Positions 8,971-16,497 of a stretch of 64,000 nucleotides of DNA are shown piece after piece (position 1 is the stretch's first letter; each line of letters begins with the position of its first letter). The notes beneath the pieces are model-generated. The model was not told the DNA's origin and searched no databases. It saw only the letters and a program-made list of their open reading frames with translations. The stretch is taken from contig NZ_JASITD010000008.1 in the NCBI RefSeq assembly GCF_030063445.1, positions 124,001-188,000 of the forward strand. Reading direction: 5' to 3'. The translations under genes and the position numbers were made by a program. The stretch comes from Hymenobacter sp. H14-R3 (GTDB lineage: Bacteria; Bacteroidota; Bacteroidia; Cytophagales; Hymenobacteraceae).

Positions 8971-9792
8971 TTACTCCCCCGCCTTCTCCATCATATCGGC
9001 CAGCACCTGCGAGATGCCGGTGCTGCTGAAACCGCCGTCGTGCATCAGGTTTTGCATGGTTACGTAGCGCGTGAAGTCCGAAAACAGCGATACGCAGTAG
9101 TCAGCGCAGGCCTCGGCGGGCGCGTTGCCGAGGGGCGACATTTTCTGGGCGTACTCATAAAACGCGTTGAAGCCCGCAATGCCGGTGCCCGCCGTGGTTT
9201 TGGTGGGCGACTGCGAAATGGTGTTCACGCGCACCTTTTTGAGGTGGCCCAGGCGCTGGCCGTAGCTGCGGGCAATGCTTTCGAGCACCGCCTTGGCCTG
9301 CGCCATATCAGTGTAGTCGAGGAACGCGCGCTGGGCAGCTATGTAGCTGAGGGCTACCACGCTACCCCACTCGTTGAAGGCATCCTGCTTTTCGGCCACG
9401 GCCAGCATCTTGTGCAGCGACAGCGCCGACACGTCGAGCGTCTGCTGGAAAAACTTGTAGTCGAGGTCGCCGTAGCTCTTGCCCTTGCGGATGTTGGCGC
9501 TCATGCCAATGGAGTGCAGCAGGAAGTCGATTTTGCCCCCAAAGTGCGCCTGCGCCTCCGTAAACAGCGTGCCCAGCTCTTCCATCGACGTGGCGTCGGC
9601 CGGAATGATGGGCGCGTCAATCTCGGCGGCCAGCGCCTTTATTTCGCCCATGCGCATGGCCAGCGGAGCGTTGGTGAGCACAATGCGGGCACCCTGCTCG
9701 TGGGCCTTCTGGGCTACTTTCCAGGCAATGGATTGGGAATTGAGCGCGCCGGAGATAATGCCGACTTTGCCGGCGAGGAGGTTGGAGGACAT
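8971..9792 (-). CDS. fabI: Enoyl-[acyl-carrier-protein] reductase (NADH), FabI type
   Basis: Catalyses the last reduction of each fatty acid elongation cycle. 273 residues, normal length. Classical FabI features are the Rossmann start GIISGALNSQSIAW with its Ser-Ile-Ala motif for NAD binding, the LLHSIGMS strand and the active site Tyr150, Tyr160 and Lys167 (spacing Y-x6-K in YTDMAQAK). The substrate-binding loop follows, containing SQSPTKTTAGTGI. The C-terminus has the GGFSSTGIS motif. Starts at the ATG whose complement is 9790-9792. Monocistronic by appearance: a terminator lies downstream and a weak hairpin upstream. Confidence 0.95.
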   Translation of the reverse strand: MSSNLLAGKVGIISGALNSQSIAWKVAQKAHEQGARIVLTNAPLAMRMGEIKALAAEIDAPIIPADATSMEELGTLFTEAQAHFGGKIDFLLHSIGMSANIRKGKSYGDLDYKFFQQTLDVSALSLHKMLAVAEKQDAFNEWGSVVALSYIAAQRAFLDYTDMAQAKAVLESIARSYGQRLGHLKKVRVNTISQSPTKTTAGTGIAGFNAFYEYAQKMSPLGNAPAEACADYCVSLFSDFTRYVTMQNLMHDGGFSSTGISQVLADMMEKAGE

Positions 9793-9853
9793 GCAGTGAA
9801 ATGGTGAAATGGTGAACTGCTATGGAGGACCCCCAGGCAGCACCCAGAAATAA

Positions 9854-9878
9854 GGCCGCAAGTTACGGATTTGCGGCC
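9854..9878 (-). terminator. Possible weak terminator of the 9954-10364 gene
   Basis: Eight-base stem GGCCGCAA/TTGCGGCC with a 9-base loop. On the minus strand it is followed by TTATTTCT. It lies between the stop of the hypothetical gene at 9954 and the fabI start. Short stem, so only a tentative call. Confidence 0.35.
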
Positions 9879-9953
9879 GCCTCTTTAGCCGGATGCCGGC
9901 TGCACCCCGGCTTTCCTACTTAAATTCGTCGGCAAGCCTTCAAGCAAAATGCC

Positions 9954-10364
9954 TTATCGGCACTTATGCAAATCTACTTGATAGCTAGACTCTATAACCT
10001 GCGTATCCAAGTGGTACTGGTAACCTTGCAGTACCATGAATGCCCCTAGCAGTGCAGTAGCAGCAACCACCTGCGTCAGTGAATCCTTCTGTCTTTCGAG
10101 TACAAGTCGTCCCTGCTCCGTTCGCTTTATCGTCCATTGCACCGTCCCTATTGCCAGGCAACTCACTAGCAACCTGTAGCCTAGCGAAACCTTGGCGGCA
10201 GTCAGGGCGGCATCGTGGTTGGCGAGAAACGCCTGCCGGCAGGCCAGGGGGCTAGCGAAGCCTTTTTTCCACTTATCCAGCAAGTCACCGCGCGTGGCCA
10301 GGGTCAGCCAGTGCCCAGGCTCCAGAGCGCCTGTGTGAGGCAGCCGGTAAACTATTTTTTTCAT
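9954..10364 (-). CDS. Hypothetical membrane protein, 136 aa
   Basis: Family not recognised. The protein has a basic N-terminal cytoplasmic part (MKKIVYRLPHTGALEPG, then a region with WKKGF). Two hydrophobic segments, about 60-77 (VSLGYRLLVSCLAIGTV) and about 101-117 (VVAATALLGAFMVLQGY), are joined by a charged loop (KRTEQGRLVLERQKDS). The C-terminal end is short and polar. It would sit in the inner membrane with both ends on the same side. The gene is less GC-rich than its neighbours and lies in a cluster of three unrecognised minus-strand genes (9954-11705) between fabI and recN. Confidence 0.6.
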   Translation of the reverse strand: MKKIVYRLPHTGALEPGHWLTLATRGDLLDKWKKGFASPLACRQAFLANHDAALTAAKVSLGYRLLVSCLAIGTVQWTIKRTEQGRLVLERQKDSLTQVVAATALLGAFMVLQGYQYHLDTQVIESSYQVDLHKCR

Positions 10365-10403
10365 TGTGCTGGTTTTATAAACAACCTCACTGGCTGGCCG
10401 AAA

Positions 10404-10448
10404 TAACTAAAGAAAAGCGGGCCGGAAATAGCCCGTCCCGCTTTAGTT
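10404..10448 (-). terminator. Terminator of the 10507-10824 gene
   Basis: On the minus strand AACTAAAGCGGG pairs with CCCGC plus CTTTAGTT across a 15-base loop, with a TTTT bulge forming the U-rich tract. It lies 59 bases past the stop of the small membrane protein gene at 10507 and upstream of the 9954 gene. Confidence 0.55.
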
Positions 10449-10506
10449 CATCTGTTCGGTCTGCCTCAAGTGTAAAGATTGTTCCTCTTACGTTCGCACT
10501 ACAAGG

Positions 10507-10824
10507 CTAGAAAAAAACTAATTGAAATTTTTCTCCTACAACATGAGCCGAATACCAAACTGCCCAGTACATTATCGAGGCGATACCAAATGGCACAAGC
10601 ACTGAAAATAACCAAGCATTAAGATAATGCCCCTCCTTAAAGGATTTTAACCCTCGGTTTATTACATTCATTTGCACACCAAATGCTAAAATCATTATTG
10701 GAAGAGCGAAATGTTGGTGTCTAAAGTGCTGCCAGGATGCGTTCATTACTAGCATGACACAAAAGAGCTGCACGGACGCAAACGAATAAAAGTTTCTTGA
10801 ATAGTACATAGCTAGTTGCGGCAT
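10507..10824 (-). CDS. Hypothetical small membrane protein, 105 aa
   Basis: Family not recognised. Three hydrophobic stretches are visible: about 15-30 (FASVQLFCVMLVM), 38-55 (HFALPIMILAFGVQMNV) and 68-90 (YLNAWLFSVLVPFGIASIMYW). Between them lies a basic loop (NRGLKSFKEG). The gene and its flanks are clearly AT-richer than the fabI and recN genes on either side, consistent with acquisition from elsewhere. It is followed by its own terminator at 10404-10448. The ATG at 10824 is the only good start. Confidence 0.55.
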   Translation of the reverse strand: MPQLAMYYSRNFYSFASVQLFCVMLVMNASWQHFRHQHFALPIMILAFGVQMNVINRGLKSFKEGHYLNAWLFSVLVPFGIASIMYWAVWYSAHVVGEKFQLVFF

Positions 10825-10885
10825 CCTGCCAATGCGGATTGGTAATCAGCCTCAATTCCATTGAGCGAAGATGAGAACCTATAAA

Positions 10886-11653
10886 TTACAGGCCAGCACA
10901 TCCAGTAGCGTAAATACCCCCCACGCCACCGCCAATTACCGGAGCAAAAGGTCCGGTTTCGATGGCTATTCCAGTAGTATATGTAGCTACTTCACCAGCC
11001 GACCAGCCGCAACCAAGTAGACCTGCTATCATTTCTGACGTAGCTACATTTTTATCGCTCTGCCTCTTAACTTCGGCATTTTGCCTACAAGAGTACCAAG
11101 GACCATTAGTACCATCATTATAAGCCTCTTCATTATTCATGCTAGGGCCACATTCATCACAGTTGTTGTAGTGGCAATCAGAGCATATATCACCATTGCG
11201 AAGTGTTTTGGCCGTTTGCTTTGCCGCTAGCGGTTGATGAGCAAAAATTACCGGGTATTTGCGTCCCAGTTTATTAGAAGCTAACTGCGGCGCTTCGGTC
11301 AAAACAGATAAGGGAAGCCTCTCTAAAAATATCCCTGACTTGGCCAGTTTTCCTTTTGCACTCGTAAACTGGCTCAGGTGAACAAGGTACTGATTCACGT
11401 CCTTAAAGCTTAGAAGCTTGATAGCCAGTACCAGGCTATCCTTATCATTACGGCTCAGCAGCAGGCTAACCCGTTTGCTCATTGCTATCCGCTTTGGTTC
11501 GCTATGGGCATCGCGCAGGTTATTATAGAGCACGTCTCGCATGTCGGAGGTCAGCGTAACGATACGTAGGAAGGAGGTATCAGCGACTATCGCCTGAGCG
11601 GATAGCTGCACCGGAACAACTCCCTTACTTTGGTCGGATGAGCATTGCAGCAA
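10886..11653 (-). CDS. Hypothetical secreted protein, 5' end probably frameshifted
   Basis: Family not recognised. The open frame of 255 codons can only begin at a TTG (11653). Its first residues (LLQCSSDQSKGVV) do not look like a start. One frame away, an ATG at 11705 encodes a good signal peptide, MKLLLIRAFLFSCLLSNLAA, that stops shortly after running past 11653. A single-base shift near 11640-11653 would join the two into a secreted protein of about 272 residues. The mature part has a cysteine cluster (CSDCHYNNCDEC) and ends in a Gly-rich tail (GGGVGGIYATGCAGL) resembling tails of bacteriocin-like peptides. Either a recent pseudogene, a sequencing error, or an unusual start. Confidence 0.5.
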   Translation of the reverse strand: MLQCSSDQSKGVVPVQLSAQAIVADTSFLRIVTLTSDMRDVLYNNLRDAHSEPKRIAMSKRVSLLLSRNDKDSLVLAIKLLSFKDVNQYLVHLSQFTSAKGKLAKSGIFLERLPLSVLTEAPQLASNKLGRKYPVIFAHQPLAAKQTAKTLRNGDICSDCHYNNCDECGPSMNNEEAYNDGTNGPWYSCRQNAEVKRQSDKNVATSEMIAGLLGCGWSAGEVATYTTGIAIETGPFAPVIGGGVGGIYATGCAGL

Positions 11654-11782
11654 GATTACTGAGCAGGCAGGAAAATAGAAACGCTCGAATTAAAAGTAGC
11701 TTCATGTGGAAAAGAGTTGGTGAAGTAGTTGAGGCAAATCTAGTACAAAACTTCTTCTATACAACTCTGGTCAAAGCTTCTT

Positions 11783-13456
11783 TTATTCCGCTAGAACTTC
11801 GCCGCGCAGCGCCAGCAGCTCGCGGGCGCTTTGCAGGGCATTTTCGCTGGGCTTGGCTCCAGCAATCATGTGCGCAATTTCCTTGATGCGGTCCTCCGGG
11901 CTCAGCTGCCGGATGCGGCTCACGGTGCGGTCGGCGCGGTCTTCCTTGTACACAAAGTAGTGGGTATCGCCGGCTGCCGCCATTTGCGGCAGGTGCGAAA
12001 TGGCCACCAGTTGGTGCTTGTGCGCCATCTGCTGCATCATGCGGCCCACCTTCACCGCAATCTCGCCGCTGATACCGGTGTCGATTTCATCAAACACAAT
12101 CGTGGGCAGCGCCGTTTTATCTGCCAGCATGTACTTGATGCACAGCATCAAGCGCGAAAACTCGCCGCCCGAAGCGGCCTTGCTCAGCGTTTGGGGCTGC
12201 GCGCCCTTGTTGGCCGTGAACAGGATGCTCACCACATCGGAGCCGCTGGCGGCCAGCGGGCCGGTTTTGTGCTCCACCACAATGCGGGCGTGGGGCATGC
12301 CCAGGTCGGCCAGCAGCGCGCTCAACTCCTTCTCAAACTTGGGGAAAGCCTTGCGGCGGCTGTCCGAAAGCTTGGATGCCTGGGTGGTGGCCTGCTTGAG
12401 GGCCGCGTCCGAATCTTTGCGCAGGCGCGTAATTTCCTTGTCCAGGTTCAGCACCGAGCCCACTTTCTGGCGCAGCGTTTCGCGGGTTTCGAGCAAGCCG
12501 GGCACGTCGCGGCGCTGGTGCTTGCGCTGCAAGTTGTAGAGCACCGTGAGGCGCGCTTGCAGCTCCTCGGCACGGGCGGGGTCGCCCTCGGTGCGGCGCT
12601 CGGCAGTTTCGACCTCGTCGGCAATATCGTGCAGCTCAATCAGGCAGCTTTCCAGGCGCTGGCGCAGCTCGCGGAAGTGCTCGGAGTAGCCCCCCACCTG
12701 CCCCAGCAGCGTGGAGGCGTCCTTCATGGTGCCGGTGGCGCAGCTCTCGCTGTCGCGCAGGCCGTGCAGCGCCTGGCTCAGCTTGTACTTTATTTCCTCG
12801 GCGTGCTCCAACTGCTTCACCTCTTGCTCCAGGGCTTCTTGGTCCTCTTTGTCGAGGCTGGCTTCTTCTAACTCACTCAACAGAAAGCTGTTGTAATCCA
12901 ATTCCTTGCTGGCCTGCACGGCCTGGTCTTCCAGCGCCCGGAGGTCGGTTTCGAGGCGGCGGTACTGGCGGTAGGCGCTGCCATACTGCGTGCGGGTGGG
13001 CACAAGGTTAGCGTAGAGGTCGAGCAGGTTAAGCTGAAACACGCCATCGCCCAGCAGCAGCGTATCGTGCTGCGAGTGAATGTCCATTAGGTTGGCGCCA
13101 ATCTTACGCAGCGCGTCCAGCGTCACCGGCGTGTCGTTCACAAACGCCCGCGACTTGCCCGCGGGACTAATCTCGCGCCGCAAAATGCACTGCGTATCAT
13201 AGTCCAGGTCTTCCGACTCAAAAATATCCTGCAACTGGTAATTCGTAATGTCGAACTGCCCCTCAATCACGCACTTACGCTCGGTATGGAAGAGCATCCG
13301 CGAATCGGCCCGGTTGCCGAGTAATAGCCCAATGGCTCCCAGCATAATGGATTTGCCCGCCCCCGTTTCGCCGGTAATAATGTTGAGCAGCGGCGACGGC
13401 CGCATCTCTAATTGCTCAATCAGAGCGTAATTCTGAATACGTAAATCGACTAACAT
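11783..13456 (-). CDS. recN: DNA repair protein RecN
   Basis: SMC-like ATPase that helps repair double-strand breaks. 557 residues, normal length. The Walker A motif is GETGAGKS at 29-36, preceded by the family-typical start MLVDLRIQNYALIEQLE. Two long coiled-coil arms (about 150-225 and 250-365) flank a short hinge. The C-terminal head has the signature LSKAASGGEFSRLMLCIK, the Walker B VFDEIDTGISG and the switch His in AISHLPQ. Last gene of the long minus-strand run starting with the OstA-like gene. The 345 bases upstream are filled with nested palindromes, so it may have its own transcript or be read through. Confidence 0.97.
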   Translation of the reverse strand: MLVDLRIQNYALIEQLEMRPSPLLNIITGETGAGKSIMLGAIGLLLGNRADSRMLFHTERKCVIEGQFDITNYQLQDIFESEDLDYDTQCILRREISPAGKSRAFVNDTPVTLDALRKIGANLMDIHSQHDTLLLGDGVFQLNLLDLYANLVPTRTQYGSAYRQYRRLETDLRALEDQAVQASKELDYNSFLLSELEEASLDKEDQEALEQEVKQLEHAEEIKYKLSQALHGLRDSESCATGTMKDASTLLGQVGGYSEHFRELRQRLESCLIELHDIADEVETAERRTEGDPARAEELQARLTVLYNLQRKHQRRDVPGLLETRETLRQKVGSVLNLDKEITRLRKDSDAALKQATTQASKLSDSRRKAFPKFEKELSALLADLGMPHARIVVEHKTGPLAASGSDVVSILFTANKGAQPQTLSKAASGGEFSRLMLCIKYMLADKTALPTIVFDEIDTGISGEIAVKVGRMMQQMAHKHQLVAISHLPQMAAAGDTHYFVYKEDRADRTVSRIRQLSPEDRIKEIAHMIAGAKPSENALQSARELLALRGEVLAE

Positions 13457-13801
13457 AAATCGCTGATTTAAACAGATTGCGCTGATTTCGCTGATTCTAT
13501 CGGCGCGTTATAGCTTTCTTTTTGTTTTGCTTTTTTAGCTCTACCGAACCCGCCCGTCCTTGCGAGCGCAACGCAGTGGAGCGCGGCAATCTTTCCTTGG
13601 TCGTTCGCATAAGCTGGTTAGTAACCCCAGCGTGAAGGAAAGATTGCCGCGCTCCACTGCGTTGCGCTCGCAAGGACGAACGGGTTCGGGTAAGCCCGGT
13701 AGAGCAAACCCACCTTGATTAATTTATTTTCCGTGCTTCTGCCCCCATGCATCGCTAATTGCTGGCGCCCGAATCAGTGAAATCAGCGAAATCTGTCTAA
13801 A
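13457..13801. repeat. Nested inverted repeats filling the recN-porD gap
   Basis: A 345-base gap without a gene. Outer pair: 13457-13497 and 13771-13810 are near-perfect reverse complements built around AAATCGCTGATTT. The left arm abuts the recN start codon and the right arm contains the stop codon of the DUF4835 gene. Inner pair: 13543-13598 and 13635-13691 carry CTTGCGAGCGCAACGCAGTG and its complement. The inner element has a second copy at 55976-56090 (about 42 of 44 bases identical in the left arm), so it is a dispersed repeat of the REP or MITE kind. No transposase is present. Confidence 0.85.
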
Positions 13802-14719
13802 TCAGCGATTAATTGTTTGGTACTTGGCCAGGTTACCGGGGTCTACATCGGTGAGCAGCGTGAGTAGCTGCTGCTTCTGCTGAATGTCGGTGCTGGTGCG
13901 GAAGATATTGGTAATCTCGTCGGCCTTGGCATCGAAGAAAGCGCGCAGGAACAACGTATTGGGGCGCACGGTATTTGCTTTTTGAATACCCGTGAGCGCC
14001 GCCAAAATGGAGGTGCGCGCCTCGTCGGGCTTCTCAATAAAAATATCCATACCCTGCCGGTAGTAGGCATACAGGCCGGTGCGGAAGGCTTCCAGCTGCG
14101 GGTCGGTGAGGTTATTGAGCAGCCAGTAGCGGTTACGGGGGCTAGCATCGGTCCAGCCACCATCCGACTCATTGGTAATCGTTTGGCTGCTAGAGTATTG
14201 CATAATCACCCGCGCCTGGTCGTAGTACGTAGTGCCCCCGAACTTAGCAAACGAATCCTGGTCGCTACCAATCGCCAGGTAGGCGTAAAAGGCCAGCAGC
14301 GACGATAAATTGCCCACAAAGTTGCTGGGCGAAAAATCGAGCGGCGTCTGCGGGGTATAGTTGAAATTAAAGCTCCGGTCGTTGATGCTTAGCAAGTTGG
14401 TTTCGTAGCCAGTGCCGTACACGGGCCGGGTGGCAATGAGACGCATGGTGCTCTGGTACGTGCCGTTCTGCGGAATGCCCGTGATGCCCACAAATAGGCG
14501 CAGCTTGATGCGCTCCTCGGGCCGGTAGGTCTGCCGCGTCCAGGTGCGCGTATTTAGGTAGGCCGTCATGTCCTTTTGCAGCTGCGCCACGAGCGTGGGG
14601 TCGGTAATCGTCACGTTTTCCAGCGAGATAACTACCTGCGCATTAAGCTCTTGCGCCTGGGCGCTATGCGTAGCCGCCACCCCAACCAGCAACGATAACA
14701 GCACCAACAACTTACGCAT
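13802..14719 (-). CDS. porD: DUF4835 family protein, type IX secretion PorD-like
   Basis: Secreted protein of 305 residues with signal peptide MRKLLVLLSLLVGVAATHSAQAQE. The body matches the DUF4835 family by order and motifs: an N-terminal strand ELNAQVVISLENVTIT, a WTRQTYRPEERIKL region and SPSNFVGNLSSLLAFYAYLAIGSDQDSF in the middle. The C-terminal part (about 200-300) is helical. The family is named PorD in type IX secretion literature and is typically encoded between coaBC and recN, as here. Its stop codon lies within the palindromic repeat at 13771-13810. The start at 14719 overlaps the end of coaB by 8 bases. Family assignment is from memory of the motif pattern and gene order. Confidence 0.75.
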   Translation of the reverse strand: MRKLLVLLSLLVGVAATHSAQAQELNAQVVISLENVTITDPTLVAQLQKDMTAYLNTRTWTRQTYRPEERIKLRLFVGITGIPQNGTYQSTMRLIATRPVYGTGYETNLLSINDRSFNFNYTPQTPLDFSPSNFVGNLSSLLAFYAYLAIGSDQDSFAKFGGTTYYDQARVIMQYSSSQTITNESDGGWTDASPRNRYWLLNNLTDPQLEAFRTGLYAYYRQGMDIFIEKPDEARTSILAALTGIQKANTVRPNTLFLRAFFDAKADEITNIFRTSTDIQQKQQLLTLLTDVDPGNLAKYQTINR

Positions 14720-15365
14720 ACACAGCAGAAAAACGGGTCAGAATAAGCGATACCAGCGTGCGGGCCAGTTCGGTTTTGGCTTGTAATTCAAAGTTAAGCA
14801 CCTCCCCGGCCCGGTCGAGCACGGTCACCTTGTTGGTATCGTGGCCGAAGCCCGCCCCGGCATCGCGCAACGAGTTGAGCACCACCAGGTCGAAGTTTTT
14901 GCGACGCAGCTTGTCCTGGGCATGCGCCAGCTCGTTGGTAGTTTCCAACGCAAAACCAACGGCAAATTGTTCAGCCCGCTTGCTTTGGCCGAGCGTGGCG
15001 GCAATGTCCACGTTCTTCACCAGCTCCAGGGTGAGCGTTTCGCCCGCTTTCTTGATTTTTTCGGCGGCCACAGTGGCCGGCCGGTAGTCAGCCACGGCGG
15101 CGGCAAACACCCACACATCGGCCAGCGGCGTGGCCAGCGCGGCCGCCTCGTACATCTGCTGGGCCGTTTCGACGTGCACCGTGGTAATGAGCGGGTTACT
15201 GGGCGAGGGCAGCGCCGTGGGGCCGCTCACCAACGTTACGGCTGCGCCGGTGGCGGCAAAGGCTTCGGCCAGGGCGTAGCCCATTTTGCCAGTCGAGCGG
15301 TTGCCCAGGAAGCGTACCGGGTCGAGAGGTTCGTAGGTGGGGCCGGCGGTGAGGAGAACGCGCAT
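14712..15365 (-). CDS. coaB: Phosphopantothenate-cysteine ligase (CoaB), separated from CoaC
   Basis: Second half of what is normally a single bifunctional CoaBC (Dfp) protein in coenzyme A synthesis; it joins cysteine to 4'-phosphopantothenate. 217 residues from the ATG at 15365. Motifs: RVLLTAGPTYEPLDPVRFLG (dinucleotide-binding start), NRSTGKMG, FAAAVADYRP, VKNVDI, and VGFALETTNEL. The reading frame remains open further upstream through the palindrome at 15371-15433 but in a frame different from coaC, so the two halves are separate proteins. Overlaps porD by 8 bases. Confidence 0.93.
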   Translation of the reverse strand: MRVLLTAGPTYEPLDPVRFLGNRSTGKMGYALAEAFAATGAAVTLVSGPTALPSPSNPLITTVHVETAQQMYEAAALATPLADVWVFAAAVADYRPATVAAEKIKKAGETLTLELVKNVDIAATLGQSKRAEQFAVGFALETTNELAHAQDKLRRKNFDLVVLNSLRDAGAGFGHDTNKVTVLDRAGEVLNFELQAKTELARTLVSLILTRFSAVYA

Positions 15366-15370
15366 GAAAT

Positions 15371-15433
15371 GTAGGGTAAGCTTTAGCTTGCCTTTTTGGC
15401 TGAGGAAATGTGGCAAGCTAAAGCTTACCCTAC
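15371..15433. repeat. Perfect palindrome separating coaC from coaB
   Basis: The arms 15371-15392 and 15412-15433 are perfect 22-base reverse complements (GTAGGGTAAGCTTTAGCTTG... ) with a 19-base loop. On the minus strand the arm read first supplies the TAA stop of coaC (15425-15427) and the second arm ends 5 bases before the coaB ATG. A single arm of the same element occurs at 47909-47930 and a related longer palindrome at 28709-28811, so it is a dispersed intergenic repeat. Confidence 0.9.
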
Positions 15434-16015
15434 AAAAAACTTCTCCAACTCGGCCACAATCTGCTCGGGCTCCAGCATGCGGCCGGGGCCGCTGAGGCCG
15501 CTGGCCAGCGCGCCGCTGGGCGAGTCGAATACGTGGTTGCCAAACGAGCGCAGCCGCTGCATATTCTGCTGCACGGCCGGGTGGGCGTACATATCTAGGT
15601 CCATGGCCGGGGCCAGAAACACCGGGCACCGCGCCGATAAATACACAGCGCTCAACAAATTAGGGCACAAACCATTAGCTAACTGCCCCAATGTGTTGGC
15701 ACTAGCTGGGGCAATGACATAGGCTTCGGCCCAGAGGCCCAGCTCTACGTGGTTGTGCCATTGCCCACTGGCCGCATCACGCAAAAAGCCCGTCAGGACG
15801 GGCTTTTTGGAGAGGGTGCCCAGGGTGAGGGGCGTAACGAAGGCGGCGGCGGCTTCGGTGAGGATAACCTGCACCTCGGCCCCGGCCTGCACCAGCAGCC
15901 GCACCAGCGGCGCGGCTTTGTAGGCGGCAATGCTGCCGCTCACGCCTAGCAGCAGGCGGCGGCTTTGCAGCGGCGCTGATGGGCTACTGCTTGCAACTTG
16001 TTGGTTGGCAGTCAT
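15425..16015 (-). CDS. coaC: Phosphopantothenoylcysteine decarboxylase (CoaC), separated from CoaB
   Basis: Flavoprotein that decarboxylates 4'-phosphopantothenoylcysteine. 196 residues. Motifs: LLLGVSGSIAAYKAAPLVRLL (FMN-binding start), active site His in WHNHVELGLWAE, APASANTLGQLANGL, and AMDLDMYAHPAVQQN. This last motif corresponds to the PAMN-xM substrate loop, with Asp replacing the usual Asn. The protein ends EKFFVG, just where the CoaB domain would begin in the fused enzyme, and the stop lies in a palindromic repeat. Upstream is rpoZ, 38 bases away, in the usual Bacteroidota gene order. Confidence 0.93.
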   Translation of the reverse strand: MTANQQVASSSPSAPLQSRRLLLGVSGSIAAYKAAPLVRLLVQAGAEVQVILTEAAAAFVTPLTLGTLSKKPVLTGFLRDAASGQWHNHVELGLWAEAYVIAPASANTLGQLANGLCPNLLSAVYLSARCPVFLAPAMDLDMYAHPAVQQNMQRLRSFGNHVFDSPSGALASGLSGPGRMLEPEQIVAELEKFFVG

Positions 16016-16053
16016 TTAGTTAACTAATTAACAATCAACAAGTTACGATTGCC

Positions 16054-16392
16054 TTAGAATAACTCGCGGGGGATAATTACGGGCGCCGCCTCGGGCGTTT
16101 CATAGTGTAGCTCGCCGGCGATGAATTCCTCAATAGCCTGGCTAGTGGGCTTGGGCTGGCGCTCATACTGCTTGCTGATTTCAATCTGCTCGCGGTTTTC
16201 GAATACTTCTTCGAGGTTGTCAACAGTGGTGGCAAACTCGGCGAGGCGGTCGGTCAGCTCCTCTTTCAGCTTCACCGACAGTTGGTTGGCGCGCTTCGAG
16301 ATGATGGAGATAGCCTCGTACACGTTGTTATTCGAAGTCGTGATGTCGGCCAGGTTGCGGGTGACGATGGAGGCGGAAGCGGGGGTCTTCAT
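16054..16392 (-). CDS. rpoZ: RNA polymerase omega-like subunit (RpoZ family)
   Basis: 112 residues. It carries the omega core: SIVTRNLADITTSNNNVYEAISIISKRANQL followed by KLKEELTDRLAEF. Bacteroidota omega proteins diverge from the proteobacterial type, but the position between bamD and coaBC is the conserved one for this protein. It helps assemble or stabilise the core RNA polymerase. The C-terminal third (QYERQPKPTSQAIEEFIAGE) is the family-typical acidic tail. Transcribed with bamD upstream, 105 bases away. Confidence 0.88.
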   Translation of the reverse strand: MKTPASASIVTRNLADITTSNNNVYEAISIISKRANQLSVKLKEELTDRLAEFATTVDNLEEVFENREQIEISKQYERQPKPTSQAIEEFIAGELHYETPEAAPVIIPRELF

Positions 16393-16497
16393 GGGTTGCT
16401 GGGGTATCAGGTAGGCGGTGGTAGCGGCCGGTTGGCGAGCAGTAAGTCATTCGGCACAAGGCCCCTGACTATCGGCTAGCAACTGGCAGCCAGTAAA

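Noticed and set aside
13457-13801. Insertion sequence between recN and porD
   Set aside because: Inverted repeats are present but no transposase frame lies between or near them; best described as non-autonomous repeats.
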